Source of the DNA: SMYC01 sp965197495
GTDB taxonomy: Bacteria; Acidobacteriota; Vicinamibacteria; Marinacidobacterales; SMYC01
Direction: 5' to 3'
Length of the DNA: 64,000 nt
NCBI GenBank assembly: GCA_965197495.1
Contig: OZ240210.1
Location: 1,736,001 to 1,800,000 of the forward strand
Notes under the pieces: generated by a model
The model's database searches: none
The model's input: only the letters and a program-made list of their open reading frames with translations
What the model was told of the DNA's origin: nothing
Made by a program: the position numbers and the translations under genes
In this document: in pieces, positions 26,424 through 35,318 of the stretch
Layout: each line of letters opens with the position of its first letter
Numbering within the stretch: the first letter of the stretch is position 1

Positions 26424-27540
26424 TCAAGCCCCGGTTCCTGCTTCACAGAGGATCGTTTCACCCCAGCGTCCGCTGGGGCCAGAGCGTTCCTCTCCACAGG
26501 CTTCAGTTCCGGTGGAGCTCACCGTACATAAAAGATTCTTCGCGGCGTTGAAATCACGATCTTTCGTAAGTCCGCACGCCGCACATTGAAATTGACGCTC
26601 ACCCAGCGACAAGCTCTCCTTGATGGCACCACAACCGCTGCACATCTTCGAAGAAGCGAACCAGCGATCGGCAACGACAACATGGTTCCCGCGAAGCGCC
26701 GCCTTGTATTCGAGCTGGCGGCGAAACTCATGAAAGCCCATATCCGAGATCGCCCGTGCCAATCGACGGTTCGCAAGCATGCCTTTGACGTTCAGATCCT
26801 CGATAGTGATCCAGCCGTAGTTGTTCGTCAAGTAAGTCGTGAGCTTGTGCAGAGAGTCTTGTCGGACGCAACTGAGCCGGTAGTGGAGTCGCGCTAGCTT
26901 CAGACGCACTTTTTCACGGTTTTTCGACCCCTTCCATTTACGAGATAGTTGACGACACAATCGTCTCAGCTTCTTGAGCCCGCGCCGGAGCGGTTTCGGT
27001 CCTTCGATGGTCTCCTCGTCTGACAACGTGGCCAGGCTCGCCAATCGATGGACCCCCAAGTCCACGCCCACCGCTGCTTGGCTCTCGCAGCATTCGGGCC
27101 TGTCCTCGAGCTGCACCGTCAGGCTCACGAACCACTTGTCCGCCCTGCGCGATATCACCGCTGAGACCACAGTGCCTCGGAAGCGAAGCTCTTCTCGCAT
27201 CCGCACCCACCCTAGCTTCGGGATCCAAACGCGTTTGCCGTCGAGCTTCAGGTGATCATTGCCGATATAGAAACTGTCATGCACCCCCTTTCTCTTGAAC
27301 CGTGGATAGCGTGCCCTTTTGGCGAAAAAGTTGCGGAAGGCCGACTGAAGATGAAGAAACGGTTGCTGGGCCGCATACTTACTGACTTCATAGATCCATG
27401 GGAAATGCTCGCCCTTGATGGCGTTGAATTGTTTCTTTAGAGACAATCCCGAGGGTTTGCCGCCCGCTTCGAATTCTTGCCGCCATCGCTCGAGAGCCCA
27501 ATTCCAAACGAAGCGAGGCCCGCCGCAGGTAGATTTCTTG
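26424..27540 (-). pseudogene. tnpB: TnpB RNA-guided nuclease, main part (N-terminus separated)
   Basis: Has the RuvC-type acidic residues in VGVDLGVHRLA (D), ITIEDLNVKGM (E) and DRDFNAAKNL (D), and a zinc finger CSGCGAI...FQCAACG. The catalytic core is complete. The N-terminal part, PTTLGHKIRLDPTPKQE, is on the far side of the ISL3 insertion (29849-29920). At the join KQE|IYLRRA would be in frame, but the sequence must shift frame to reach FVWNWALERW, so there is also a small deletion. The first residues of the open frame here are read-through from the ISL3 end. Confidence 0.85.
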
Positions 27541-27555
27541 GCCTCTCCTGCCATT

Positions 27556-28836
27556 TCAGTAGATCCTCTTGAGGGTGAGACCGCCACAGTTTAGGTAGAC
27601 GAGACTGATGAGAGCTTCGGCAGAGTGGAGTCCAAAGCTGCGGTGGCTCAGCAGCCGGATTTTGTTGTTCATTCCTTCGAGTCGGCCGTTGCTGAGTCTC
27701 CACGTGACCCACGCGATGACGCCATCGAAGTGGCTGCGGATCATCTTCGCCGCGCGTTTGACGGGCTCTATCCTCGAGCTCATAGCGCGCCGCAGCCATC
27801 CTCGGAGAAACTTCTTGGCCCATGTCTCGGTTTTGTAGGTGTAGAGGTCCATGAAGTCGTCGCGCAGAAGCATGGCGCGGTAGAGGCGACGATTAGCTCG
27901 CACCTGCTCGCGGAGCACCCGTTTGTCTTTCGCGCTGCGGTTGTGTTTGGCCTTGAGAAGGGGAAACTTGGTGTTCTTGAGGTTGCGCCGGGCAGTCCCT
28001 TTGAGCTCGCGCACCAGCTCGCGCCGGGTCTTATCCACGGCCTCGTTCAGATGCTTGACGATGTGGAAGCGGTCAAAGATCACCCGTGCCTGAGGAGCCT
28101 TTTTGCCGACGACAGTTATGTACGGCTCCCACATGTCCATGCTGACCGCTTCGAGCTCCGCGGCTCTTTGTGGTCCGAGCTTGCGGAAAAACCGCAGCAG
28201 CGTCTTGGCCTTGCGCTCCTTTCCCGCCCAGACGACCCGGCCGCTGAGATGGTCTATTACCACTGTTAAGTACTTGTGGCGTTTGCGGTAGCTGATCTCG
28301 TCCATCCCAATCACCCGCAATCCATCGAGCTCGCGCCGCTCATCCCGCTGCTCGGCAACCACTCGCTGGATGATCCGTCGCACCGAACGCCACGTCACTC
28401 GGAAATAGTTCGCTACGGCGCTGACGTCCGTCCTCTGTGCCAGCCACGCTACCTCTTGTTCGAAGCTTTTGGTAAAGCGGCTTCCCTTGTCGGCCCAAGG
28501 CACCTTTTCTCTGACCACTCCACACCGCCGACATACCACTCGTCGGATCGAGTAGCGAAGATAGGTCCGGACTCCGAACAGGTCCAAGTGCCGCCAGTAG
28601 CGATTGTAGCGATCTTTGTTCTTGCGGACCTTTCGTCCGCAAATCCCGCACAGAGGCTTCCTCCTCCGTGGTACTACATCCACCACCACTCTGGCTTTGT
28701 CCGCCTGGAAGTGGAAACCTCGGACCCACAGGCCTTGCAATCCGATGAGCTTGTTGACTAACGTAGTAACGCGCATCGCGGGAACGCTCTTTTCTCTTTC
28801 GGAAAAAAAGATTCTAGCGTTCTCGCCGATGCGCAT
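27556..28836 (-). CDS. ISL3-family transposase (intact)
   Basis: 426 residues: N-terminal zinc ribbon (CGICGRK...CRRCGVV), helix-turn-helix (VANYFRVTWRSVRRIIQ), DDE core with GMDEISYRKRHKYLTVVIDH, DMWEPYITVV and FDRFHIVKHLN, and a C-terminal E in NGRLEGMNNKIR. ATG 28836 is preceded by a leader of about 400 bp within the IS. Confidence 0.95.
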   Translation of the reverse strand: MRIGENARIFFSEREKSVPAMRVTTLVNKLIGLQGLWVRGFHFQADKARVVVDVVPRRRKPLCGICGRKVRKNKDRYNRYWRHLDLFGVRTYLRYSIRRVVCRRCGVVREKVPWADKGSRFTKSFEQEVAWLAQRTDVSAVANYFRVTWRSVRRIIQRVVAEQRDERRELDGLRVIGMDEISYRKRHKYLTVVIDHLSGRVVWAGKERKAKTLLRFFRKLGPQRAAELEAVSMDMWEPYITVVGKKAPQARVIFDRFHIVKHLNEAVDKTRRELVRELKGTARRNLKNTKFPLLKAKHNRSAKDKRVLREQVRANRRLYRAMLLRDDFMDLYTYKTETWAKKFLRGWLRRAMSSRIEPVKRAAKMIRSHFDGVIAWVTWRLSNGRLEGMNNKIRLLSHRSFGLHSAEALISLVYLNCGGLTLKRIY

Positions 28837-29031
28837 CTACACATGGCTTACCCTCTCAACCCACGGGCCTCACCAAATGCCACTGCCCCTCAGCGGGAGA
28901 CGAGGCTGTGGGAAACGCCCCCACGGTTCTGGTCGTTCAGACCTTGCTCACGACTGAGTTCTCTTCGAAGCCTGGAAGGGCGTTTTCCATAGCCTCCACT
29001 AATCGAGCCCCCCCTTCCTTATTCCATATGA

Positions 29032-29619
29032 ACTGAGCGCGTGCGCTCCATCGCCTAAAGGCGATGGGTTCACGTCGCCGACTAAAGTCGGCTTGTCCTT
29101 GCCTCGTTTCACTACTCACTGACCTTGAAAGAATCGTCGTCCTGGGGCACGGCACCCTGCAACTCTATATACTTCGCTATCACCTCATCCGTCACGTTGC
29201 CCGTTGTCACCACGAAGTAACCCCGTGCCCATAGGTGCCGACCCCAGAACTCCTTCCGCATCGTCCGTAAGTCGCGCATCAGACGATTCGACGTCTTACC
29301 CTTGATCAACTGCATCACTCGACTCGGCGACAAATTCGGCGGCACGCTCAGCAACAGGTGCACGTACTCAGGCCGCACATGACCCTTCAGTATTTCTATC
29401 TGGTTCCGAGCACAGATCTCCCGGATGAGATCCCGGAGACGAACCGCTACATCCCCTCTCAAGGCCGGCTTGCGGTACTTCGTGATAAATACGAAGTGTT
29501 AGTTTAACTGGTACGTCGTGTGCGATGATTTACGATATCCTTTCACCTGGGGATCGTACCCCAAGCCTCCTAAAGGCTTCGCCTAAAGGCGAGGGATTTC
29601 AACCATCCCCGAGTGGGAC
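29032..29619 (-). mobile_element. IS200-like element, copy B
   Basis: 588 bp on the minus strand, inserted in the ISL3 leader 3' of TTAAT. The target is the palindrome ATTAAT, and copy C used the other strand of the same palindrome. No target duplication; end hairpins as in copy A. Confidence 0.92.
29112..29546 (-). pseudogene. tnpA: IS200-type TnpA with nonsense codon
   Basis: GTG start at 29546. A TAA stop (29501-29499) replaces the TAT (Tyr) of the intact copy in QLNYHFVF. This is a different mutation from that in copy A. The HUH motif reads PEYVHLLL here (first His changed to Tyr), a second inactivating change. Confidence 0.9.
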
Positions 29620-29848
29620 ATTAATCTTTCTTGTATATACATCAGGAGGGGCCTGTGGGCGCTCGTGGGAAACGCGAAGCGTTTTCCAAGCGATTGTGGA
29701 AAACGCCGCTCCACGTTTGTACGTGCTCACAACCTTTCCCTAAACGCCTCTCTCGCCCGGAGTTTCCGGCGTTTTCCACAATCGCGGCAGCGTCCATAGG
29801 CCATGCCCTCCAACACAAATCAGATCCCCCCGAAACGACAGGAGAGCC

Positions 29849-29925
29849 ATTTCTTGTTTCGGCGTCGGGTCGAGACGTATTTTGTGGCCGAGCGTCGTCG
29901 GTAACGTACGGTGCAGCGGTTCCAC
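29849..29925 (-). pseudogene. TnpB N-terminal fragment
   Basis: Reads TLPTTLGHKIRLDPTPKQE up to the ISL3 target duplication, the typical start of TnpB proteins. It is the 5' part of the gene whose body is at 26424-27540. Confidence 0.75.
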
Positions 29926-30041
29926 GACTGGTGCATTATAAGTAAATGTAAGGAGTAGATCAAGTTTTCCCGAAAATTCCACAATCTAGTAAAATAAGTA
30001 TATATAATCCTATAATATAAGATAACTATCAGCTGCTGTCA

Positions 30042-30219
30042 GCCCCACCAGTTGCCGGGAGGGTAGAGTGCTCCCGCAGGGAGATCTTCGAGCAGGACGG
30101 CGTGCGCACCCGCCGGAGTCGCCGGCATATCCACCGGCTCGACATCCGAAGGCGCGGAGGCCGTAACGGCACCCGAACAGGCTTACGCCCCACACGAAAG
30201 CGAGCACGCGAATGGTCAC
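30042..30219 (-). pseudogene. N-terminal part of the split lipoprotein-like gene
   Basis: A GTG at 30219 begins a lipoprotein signal (MTIRVLAFVWGVSLFGC, lipobox LFGC). After a one-base frameshift the sequence continues AVTASAPSDVEPVDMPATP and ends ALYPPGNWWG. The PPGNWW motif is the usual N-terminal feature of the family whose C-terminal part is at 25576-26417. About 80 AT-rich bases (29964-30041) separate it from the tnpB element. Confidence 0.6.
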
Positions 30220-30307
30220 GGTACCTGAAGCCTACCGTACGGACGCATCTAGCAACGTGACGGGAGTCACGCCGGCGCCACTGCTGCGCTATGATCGTCC
30301 TACTCAC

Positions 30308-30391
30308 GCCGGGGTGGCGGAATGGCAGACGCGGGGGACTTAAAATCCCCTACCGCAAGGTGTGCGGGTTCGATCCCCGCCCCCGGTACCA
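30308..30391 (+). tRNA. tRNA-Leu (TAA)
   Basis: Class II tRNA with acceptor GCCGGGG/CCCCGGT, anticodon loop ACTTAAAAT (TAA), a variable arm (CCTACCGCAAGGTG), T-arm GCGGGTTCGATCCCCGC and encoded CCA. Confidence 0.95.
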
Positions 30392-30455
30392 ATGACTTGC
30401 GGGGATTCGCACGGCATGATCCGCCGTGACTGTCCCCGAACTGTCGTCGTTCCCT

Positions 30456-31696
30456 TCATTTCTTGGACACCTTTAGCTCGTAGTCAGGGAGGGTGCAACA
30501 GTGTGTGACACGGGCGAGCCATAGCCCCGTGCCCCACGAAAACGAAGATCGCGGAGCGACGAGCGGACAGCCAACGAGCGCGAGGTCATGCGAATTCGTC
30601 TTCGACGCGGTCGACGTGCTGAACTCCTTCAGCACCGGGTCGAATCGGACCAGAAGCACGCGATGCTCCATATCGCCGCGGCCCGTTACGACGATACGGT
30701 GTCCACTGCGGTCGGCGGCCATCCAGTGCGGACGATAGTTCTCACCGAGCTTCAGCTCTTGCACGAGTCTCGGGGCTGACGGGTCCGAAAGGTCCAGGCT
30801 CACGAGCGCCTCCGATGTCGGCACGGTCCGCACCAGAAGTCTCCGATGCGTGCGGCCAGCGCACATCGGTGGGGCGGCTCGTAGGGAAACGTGCGCAGGT
30901 GGATGGCCACAGGCTCGGCAGTTTCGAGCTCGGTGAGCAAGTAGAGGCCGCACGAGAACGTGTTCACGACAACGCTGCGACCGTCCTGCAGCACGCGAGG
31001 CTCGGCGGGCATCAGGTTTTCGTTGCCGCGCTCGCCGGGCGGGAGCAGCACTGTCTTCAGTAGTTGGAGCTCGGAGAGCTGCCACAGCTGTACGGAGGTC
31101 GGTAGCAGTTTCCCGCGCATGTCTGCGGTCGTGCTGATCACGCGGTCGATCTCCGGCAGGATCGCCAGGCTATAGGGACGAATGTGCGGGTCGACATCGG
31201 GGTCCGCGGCGTCGGCGCCTCTCAGATAGCGCCCTTGTGGATCGAGCTCGACGAGCCCGCCCGGCTCTAAGTTCCCATCCCCTCGATTCTGGAAGGTTGC
31301 GAGCACGTTACCGTTCGGCAACTGCTCGGAGCTGTGGAGGAATGTATAGGCGCCTCGCTCGACGAACGAGCTTGCCACGCCTGGCGCGCGAGGACGCGTC
31401 ACGTCGAACAAGAACGTTGTGCCCGCGGGGAAGGCATTCGCGAAGAGGATGTTCCCATCGGGCATGCGATGTTCGGTGTGGTGTGCGCCTCCGACCAAGC
31501 CGACCGGGAGCGTGTCTAAGATGGCGCCGTACGTTGACGCCTCGCGGTCCGCGTCGATGACGGTCAGGAAGTCGCTCGCTTCCCGGTTCGTGTCGAACGC
31601 CCAGACATAGAGAAGATCGGGGGCGAGCGCCCTATCGGACGGCGCGCAGCTCAGAAGCGACGCCGTCGCGCCGATGAGGACCGTGAACCGTCTCAA
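30456..31696 (-). pseudogene. Selenium-binding-protein (SBP56)-like lipoprotein, frameshifted, distal paralogue
   Basis: TTG 31696 starts a lipoprotein signal (ASLLSC). The beta-propeller-like body (LLYVWAFDTNREASDFLTVI, GGAHHTEHRMPDGNILFANA, PAEPRVLQDGRSVVVNTFSC) runs to about 30855. There a missing base after GDFW moves the rest (VRTVPTSEALVSLDLSDPSA, YRPHWMAADRSGHRIVVTG) into the next frame, ending at 30456. SBP56/SELENBP1 proteins include methanethiol oxidases. Similarity to SBP56 is by motif pattern only. Paralogous to the upstream gene. Confidence 0.65.
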
Positions 31697-32605
31697 TCCT
31701 CGAGCCGCTGGTGGGATTCTTCGAAGACCCGCAATGTGTGCTCGACGTCGTAAGGATGCTCGTCGAGTGTTTCGGGGTCGCCCACGGAAAGGTCTTCACG
31801 AGCTCGACCTCCGGTTCGGCGTGAAACCCTCGGACGAGATACATCCCGCATTGGAAAGTCATCACGATGACGGATTCCCCATCCCCCAGCACCCGCGTTT
31901 CGCCCGGATGAAGGTGTTCGTCGCCTCGCGGGGCTCGAGGAAGAAGCATGGTATGAAGGAGCGTGAGGTCGAAGAGCCGCCACACTTGAAACGATTGCCC
32001 TGCTTATCGCCTGTCATGTCCGCGCTCGTCGTCAACACCCGGTCCAACCGCGGCAGTAGCGTCAAGCTGTACGGTCGTAGCTCGGGATCTATGGGATTCG
32101 CTGCATCCGCACCTCGAATAAAATTGCCAAGAGCATCCAACTCGACCAATCCTCCGGGCTCGGCGCGGCTGTTCGCTTTCGCCTGGAATGTGGCGAGCAC
32201 TGTGCCGCTCGGGGTCCGCTCGAAGCTATGCGGGAATGCGTAGCCGCCCGCGGTCGTAAACGAGGACGCGACGCGCGGCGCGAGCGGGTTCGACACGTCC
32301 ATCACGAAAGTGCGGCCCGCGGCGAACGCGTTCACGAAGAGGCGGTCGCTCGCCCCCATGACATGTTCGGTATGATGGGCTCCGCCAACGACCCCAACCG
32401 CGATCGACGAGAGAACCTCGCCATAGCTCGGGGAAGCCGGATCGACGTCGAGGACGGAGAGGAAATCACTGTCGCGCTCGTCGAAGTCCCAGGCCCAGAC
32501 ATACAGGTACCTGCTGCCGGTCGTGTCCTCGGCGCGTGCGTTCGTCTCAGCGCAAGCGCACGCGAGGCTAAACGCAAAGAGCGACGTAAGGATCGTCGCG
32601 CCCAT
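31693..32605 (-). pseudogene. SBP56-like exported protein, frameshifted, proximal paralogue
   Basis: Sec signal (MGATILTSLFAFSLACACA), then YLYVWAWDFDERDSDFLSVL, GGAHHTEHVM and EPGGLVELDALGNFIRGADA. A one-base deletion near 31990 shifts the frame. The continuation VWRLFDLTLLHTMLLPRAPR and FQCGMYLVRGFHAEPEVELV is readable in the next frame. The C-terminal third found in the other paralogue is missing. It starts 6 bp after the UGSC gene stop, so it is in the same transcription unit. Confidence 0.65.
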
Positions 32606-32611
32606 CCACAG

Positions 32612-33142
32612 CTAAGGGTCCGCGGTCAGGCCGGTCACGATCTTCGCCACCGCCTCATCCGCGATGGCGCGGACTTCGTCGTCGGTTCGATCTTGAATGG
32701 GATGCGGTACGAAGATACCGATAGGCTCGACCACGAGCGCTCTCGCTTGCGCTTCGGCGCCGTCGACGAACGGCTCGGTCGCGATGAAGACGGTCGGGAC
32801 GCCGCGGCTTTCGAGGTCCGCCGAGTCGTGCACACTGCACGACGTGCAGCTACCTCAGTCGGCGAGCGCTTCGACGACCGCATCGCACCGCGTAGCGATC
32901 TCGTGCCGAAGATCGACGGGAGCCGGCTTGGCGAAGGTCGGCTTCTGGAAGCGCTCCACGGCGGCCCCTAGCGCGCGGAGCTCTTGCTCGACGCGATCGA
33001 AAAAGACGTTGCCTTTCGGCTTGCTGATGTCGAGCAAGCCGATGGTGCGCTTCTCGAGAGACGCGAGGCGTGGCGCGCGCGGGATGCTCTTTGGCTTTTG
33101 CTCGCTCATGGGGTCGAGCACTATGCGTTGTGGGTTCGTCAT
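32612..33142 (-). CDS. UGSC-motif protein, probable selenoprotein (in-frame UGA)
   Basis: Read through the TGA at 32857-32855, this is a 176-residue protein with selenocysteine at position 96 in the motif U-G-S-C-T-S-C, followed by SVHDSADLESRGVPTVFIAT. UGSC-containing proteins are a known bacterial selenoprotein family of thiol-redox type with no firmly assigned function. Both sides of the TGA are in the same frame and equally well coding, and a SECIS-like hairpin follows. Its ATG overlaps the stop of the thioredoxin-fold gene (ATGA). If read as stop, two meaningless half proteins result. SelA/SelB/SelC are not in the window. Confidence 0.85.
32825..32843 (-). promoter_or_regulatory. Bacterial SECIS-like hairpin
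   Basis: Starting 11 nt after the UGA, the RNA folds as a perfect 8-bp stem GUCGUGCA/UGCACGAC with loop GUG. The apical loop begins 19 nt after the UGA and has a G at its first position. Both features agree with the published bacterial SECIS model (short apical loop, G near its start, about 16-37 nt from the UGA). Confidence 0.75.
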
Positions 33143-34578
33143 GGTCGAATCTCCTGAACTGCGGGCTGGCTTCCTTTCGGGCCGCTCGCCCAGCCACCGA
33201 GGATGGCGGAGAAGAGGCCGGCGCTACCGCTGCAGTGGACGACAAGAAGGCCGCCCGGACGGAACTTGGTCACGGTCTGGCTGCGAAACGACTCGGGCAT
33301 GCCCTCCGCGACGGCGTCCACCCCACGCATCATCTCTTCGCCCGGAATCGTCAAAAGCTCTGTCAGTCTTTCGATGAGTTGCTCTTTGCTCCAGGCGGCC
33401 TCTCTGAAAACGCGCGCGTGCTCGGGGCCAACGACGAGCATCGCGTCGTAGCCGATGGCGAGCTTTGGGTGCTGCACGGTGCGAAGCGTTGCGGCTAGGC
33501 TGCGCGCCAGAGACATCGGCTCACGCGACCTCTGGTCGATGACGTTGCGCGGCCCTTCACCGGCGAACACCGTGACCGTGTTCGTGCCCGGCTCGGCGCC
33601 GAAGTCGGCCGACAAAGGTCCCCAGGGGGAGTTTTCGTCGTCTTCCGCAAAACAGAAGCCGAGCTTCCCAGGGTTCCCGTAGGTCGCGCGGTCGACCTCT
33701 CCTGGGCGTCCACCGCCGACGTTCCGGACGACGAGCTGCAGCGCGCGTCCAATCGTCGCGTTGGCGCGGTTGCCTTGCCCCAGCACGTTCATCCCGGAGT
33801 TCAGCCCGATCGCGCGGCGGATTGGACCGTTCACGACAACAATCGGCCCGACCCCCATCGTGGTGGCGATAACGCCGTGCATGTTGAAGCGATCGGTGCA
33901 CGCGGCTTCCACCGCTGCTAACACCACAGGCAAGTACTCGGGTTTGCAGCCGGCCATCACGGCGTTGATCGCGACCTTCTCGACGGTGCACTCGACGAGA
34001 TCGGGCGGGATAATCGCGACAACGTCGTCGGGCGCACGCGTCGTTCCCTCGAGCATCGCAAGCACACGTTTTTCCGTCGGCGGCACGATAGGCAGCCCGT
34101 CGCTCCAGCCTCGGGCGTACATGGCCTCCATTTCGTCTTCGAGCGCGGCGAGCTCGACACGGCGTGCGTGAAGCTTAGAGCCGCCGAAGCGCACCCGCAG
34201 CTCCGACACGCGGGAGGGATCGACGCTGAGCGAGCCGCATCCTGGGCGAAGCCCGGGAAGGCCGGCGCCGAGCGCAGAGATGCCTGTGAGCGCTTCCCAT
34301 TCCTCGCGCTGCCAGCCCAATACGCGCTCGCGCTCCTCGCCGCCTTCTACGCGGATGAGCGTCGGCACTGTCTCGATCTGGTGGTGCCACGATTGCTCGA
34401 GCGACGTGTCGTCCACCGCCGGGATACCGGGTGGGAATGCCGGATCATCTTGCGTATAGACCGTCAGCGATTCCTTCGCGGAGATTTGCTCCAAGACGGG
34501 CACGACGAACTCGCAGGTCGGGCAATCGCGTTTGACGAAAGCGACGAGGCCGGACGGCAGAGGAGTGGACGGGCTCAC
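33139..34578 (-). CDS. Thioredoxin-fold protein with large UGSC-associated domain
   Basis: 479 residues. The N-terminal thioredoxin-like domain has the active-site motif C19-P-T-C22 (VKRDCPTCEFV) and TVPTLIR (cis-Pro). Residues 130-479 form a conserved domain of unknown function (ARGWSDGLPIVPPTEKRVLA, GCKPEYLPVVLAAVEA, GLNSGMNVLGQGNRANATIG). This domain is typically encoded next to UGSC proteins. No signal peptide, so probably cytoplasmic. First gene of the leftward operon; overlaps the UGSC start by 4 bp. Confidence 0.85.
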   Translation of the reverse strand: MSPSTPLPSGLVAFVKRDCPTCEFVVPVLEQISAKESLTVYTQDDPAFPPGIPAVDDTSLEQSWHHQIETVPTLIRVEGGEERERVLGWQREEWEALTGISALGAGLPGLRPGCGSLSVDPSRVSELRVRFGGSKLHARRVELAALEDEMEAMYARGWSDGLPIVPPTEKRVLAMLEGTTRAPDDVVAIIPPDLVECTVEKVAINAVMAGCKPEYLPVVLAAVEAACTDRFNMHGVIATTMGVGPIVVVNGPIRRAIGLNSGMNVLGQGNRANATIGRALQLVVRNVGGGRPGEVDRATYGNPGKLGFCFAEDDENSPWGPLSADFGAEPGTNTVTVFAGEGPRNVIDQRSREPMSLARSLAATLRTVQHPKLAIGYDAMLVVGPEHARVFREAAWSKEQLIERLTELLTIPGEEMMRGVDAVAEGMPESFRSQTVTKFRPGGLLVVHCSGSAGLFSAILGGWASGPKGSQPAVQEIRP

Positions 34579-34628
34579 AGCCTTAGCCTATCAGCAAGAC
34601 CCGCTCCTTTGTGTCAGAGTGACCACAA

Positions 34629-35183
34629 GTGGCTGTTCACGAAAAAGACCCGCTGGCACGTCTTGCCGATCTTGCAGACGCCGTCGACGAGGACTTCGCG
34701 AGAATACAAGCGCGCCGGGGGGCGTGTATGCAGTGTCGCGCGGGATGCACCGATTGCTGCCGCGCGCGCCTTTCGATCACACATGTCGAAGCAGTATTTT
34801 TTCGCCGCGGCTTGGCGCGTCTGTCCGAGGCCGAACGGAAAGAGCTCGCGCGTCGGGCGCATGACGAAACGCGGGAGATGTGCCCGGCTTTGGACCCTGA
34901 AGGGCGTTGCCAGCTCTACGATTCGCGGCCTTTGATCTGTCGCTCTCTCGGCGTTGCTCTACGGCGCCGCCGCGAGATGGTCCTCGTGAATCCGCCCGTC
35001 ATCGACGTTTGCGACCTGAACTTTGTCGACGTGCCGCTCGAGACGCTGCCAGCGGAAGATGTGCTCGATCAAACGAGCCTCGACGCCGAGCTAGTCGCCA
35101 TCGACGCCGAGTTCTGCGCACGTCATGATTTGCGAACCGATGAGCGGATCGGCATCGCCCAAATCCTCGCGAGCCTCGATTAG
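34629..35183 (+). CDS. YkgJ-family cysteine cluster protein
   Basis: 184 residues, GTG start. The Cys pattern CMQCRAGCTDCC ... MCPALDPEGRCQLYDSRPLICR is the CxxCxxxCCxxC-type metal-binding cluster of the YkgJ/UPF0153 family (zinc or iron chelation). Divergent from the thioredoxin/UGSC operon with only 50 bp between the starts, so the two may share a regulatory region. Confidence 0.88.
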   Translation: MAVHEKDPLARLADLADAVDEDFARIQARRGACMQCRAGCTDCCRARLSITHVEAVFFRRGLARLSEAERKELARRAHDETREMCPALDPEGRCQLYDSRPLICRSLGVALRRRREMVLVNPPVIDVCDLNFVDVPLETLPAEDVLDQTSLDAELVAIDAEFCARHDLRTDERIGIAQILASLD

Positions 35184-35246
35184 CCTGCGAGAAGGGTTCC
35201 CCTGGTTGCCCACTACCCACCATTGGCGTAACATCCTCGCCCTGAA

Positions 35247-35318
35247 ATGTCACTCTCACCCGGCCACAAACTCGCCCACTACGAAATCCTCGCGCCCATT
35301 GGGAAAGGCGGGATGGGG
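35247..35318 (+). pseudogene. Ser/Thr protein kinase N-terminus, truncated at the glycine loop
   Basis: Encodes LAHYEILAPIGKGGMG, the start of a Hanks-type kinase through its GxGxxG loop, and stops where structured intron-like sequence begins. The remainder (expected EVYRA...) is not found in the window. Confidence 0.75.

Larger units (their letters stand above)
27541..29848 (-). mobile_element. ISL3-family insertion sequence, copy 3
   Basis: 2308 bp including a 588-bp IS200-like insertion in its leader (1720 bp without it). Flanked by ATTTCTTG (27533-27540 and 29849-29856), inside tnpB. The transposase is intact, so this copy could mobilise the others. Confidence 0.93.
26418..29958 (-). mobile_element. 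IS605/IS1341-type tnpB element, split by ISL3 copy 3
   Basis: Encodes TnpB on the minus strand. The left end probably lies just 3' of TTGAT (complement at 29959-29963), and the right end near a second TTGAT after the tnpB stop (26416-26424). Both boundaries are inferred from the TTGAT motif and from resumption of host protein similarity. No tnpA is present, so it is an IS1341-like or trans-mobilised element. Confidence 0.65.

Noticed and set aside
30850..30860. Selenocysteine or programmed frameshift in the SBP-like genes
   Set aside because: The frame breaks are single-base losses without slippery heptamers or in-frame UGA at a Cys position.
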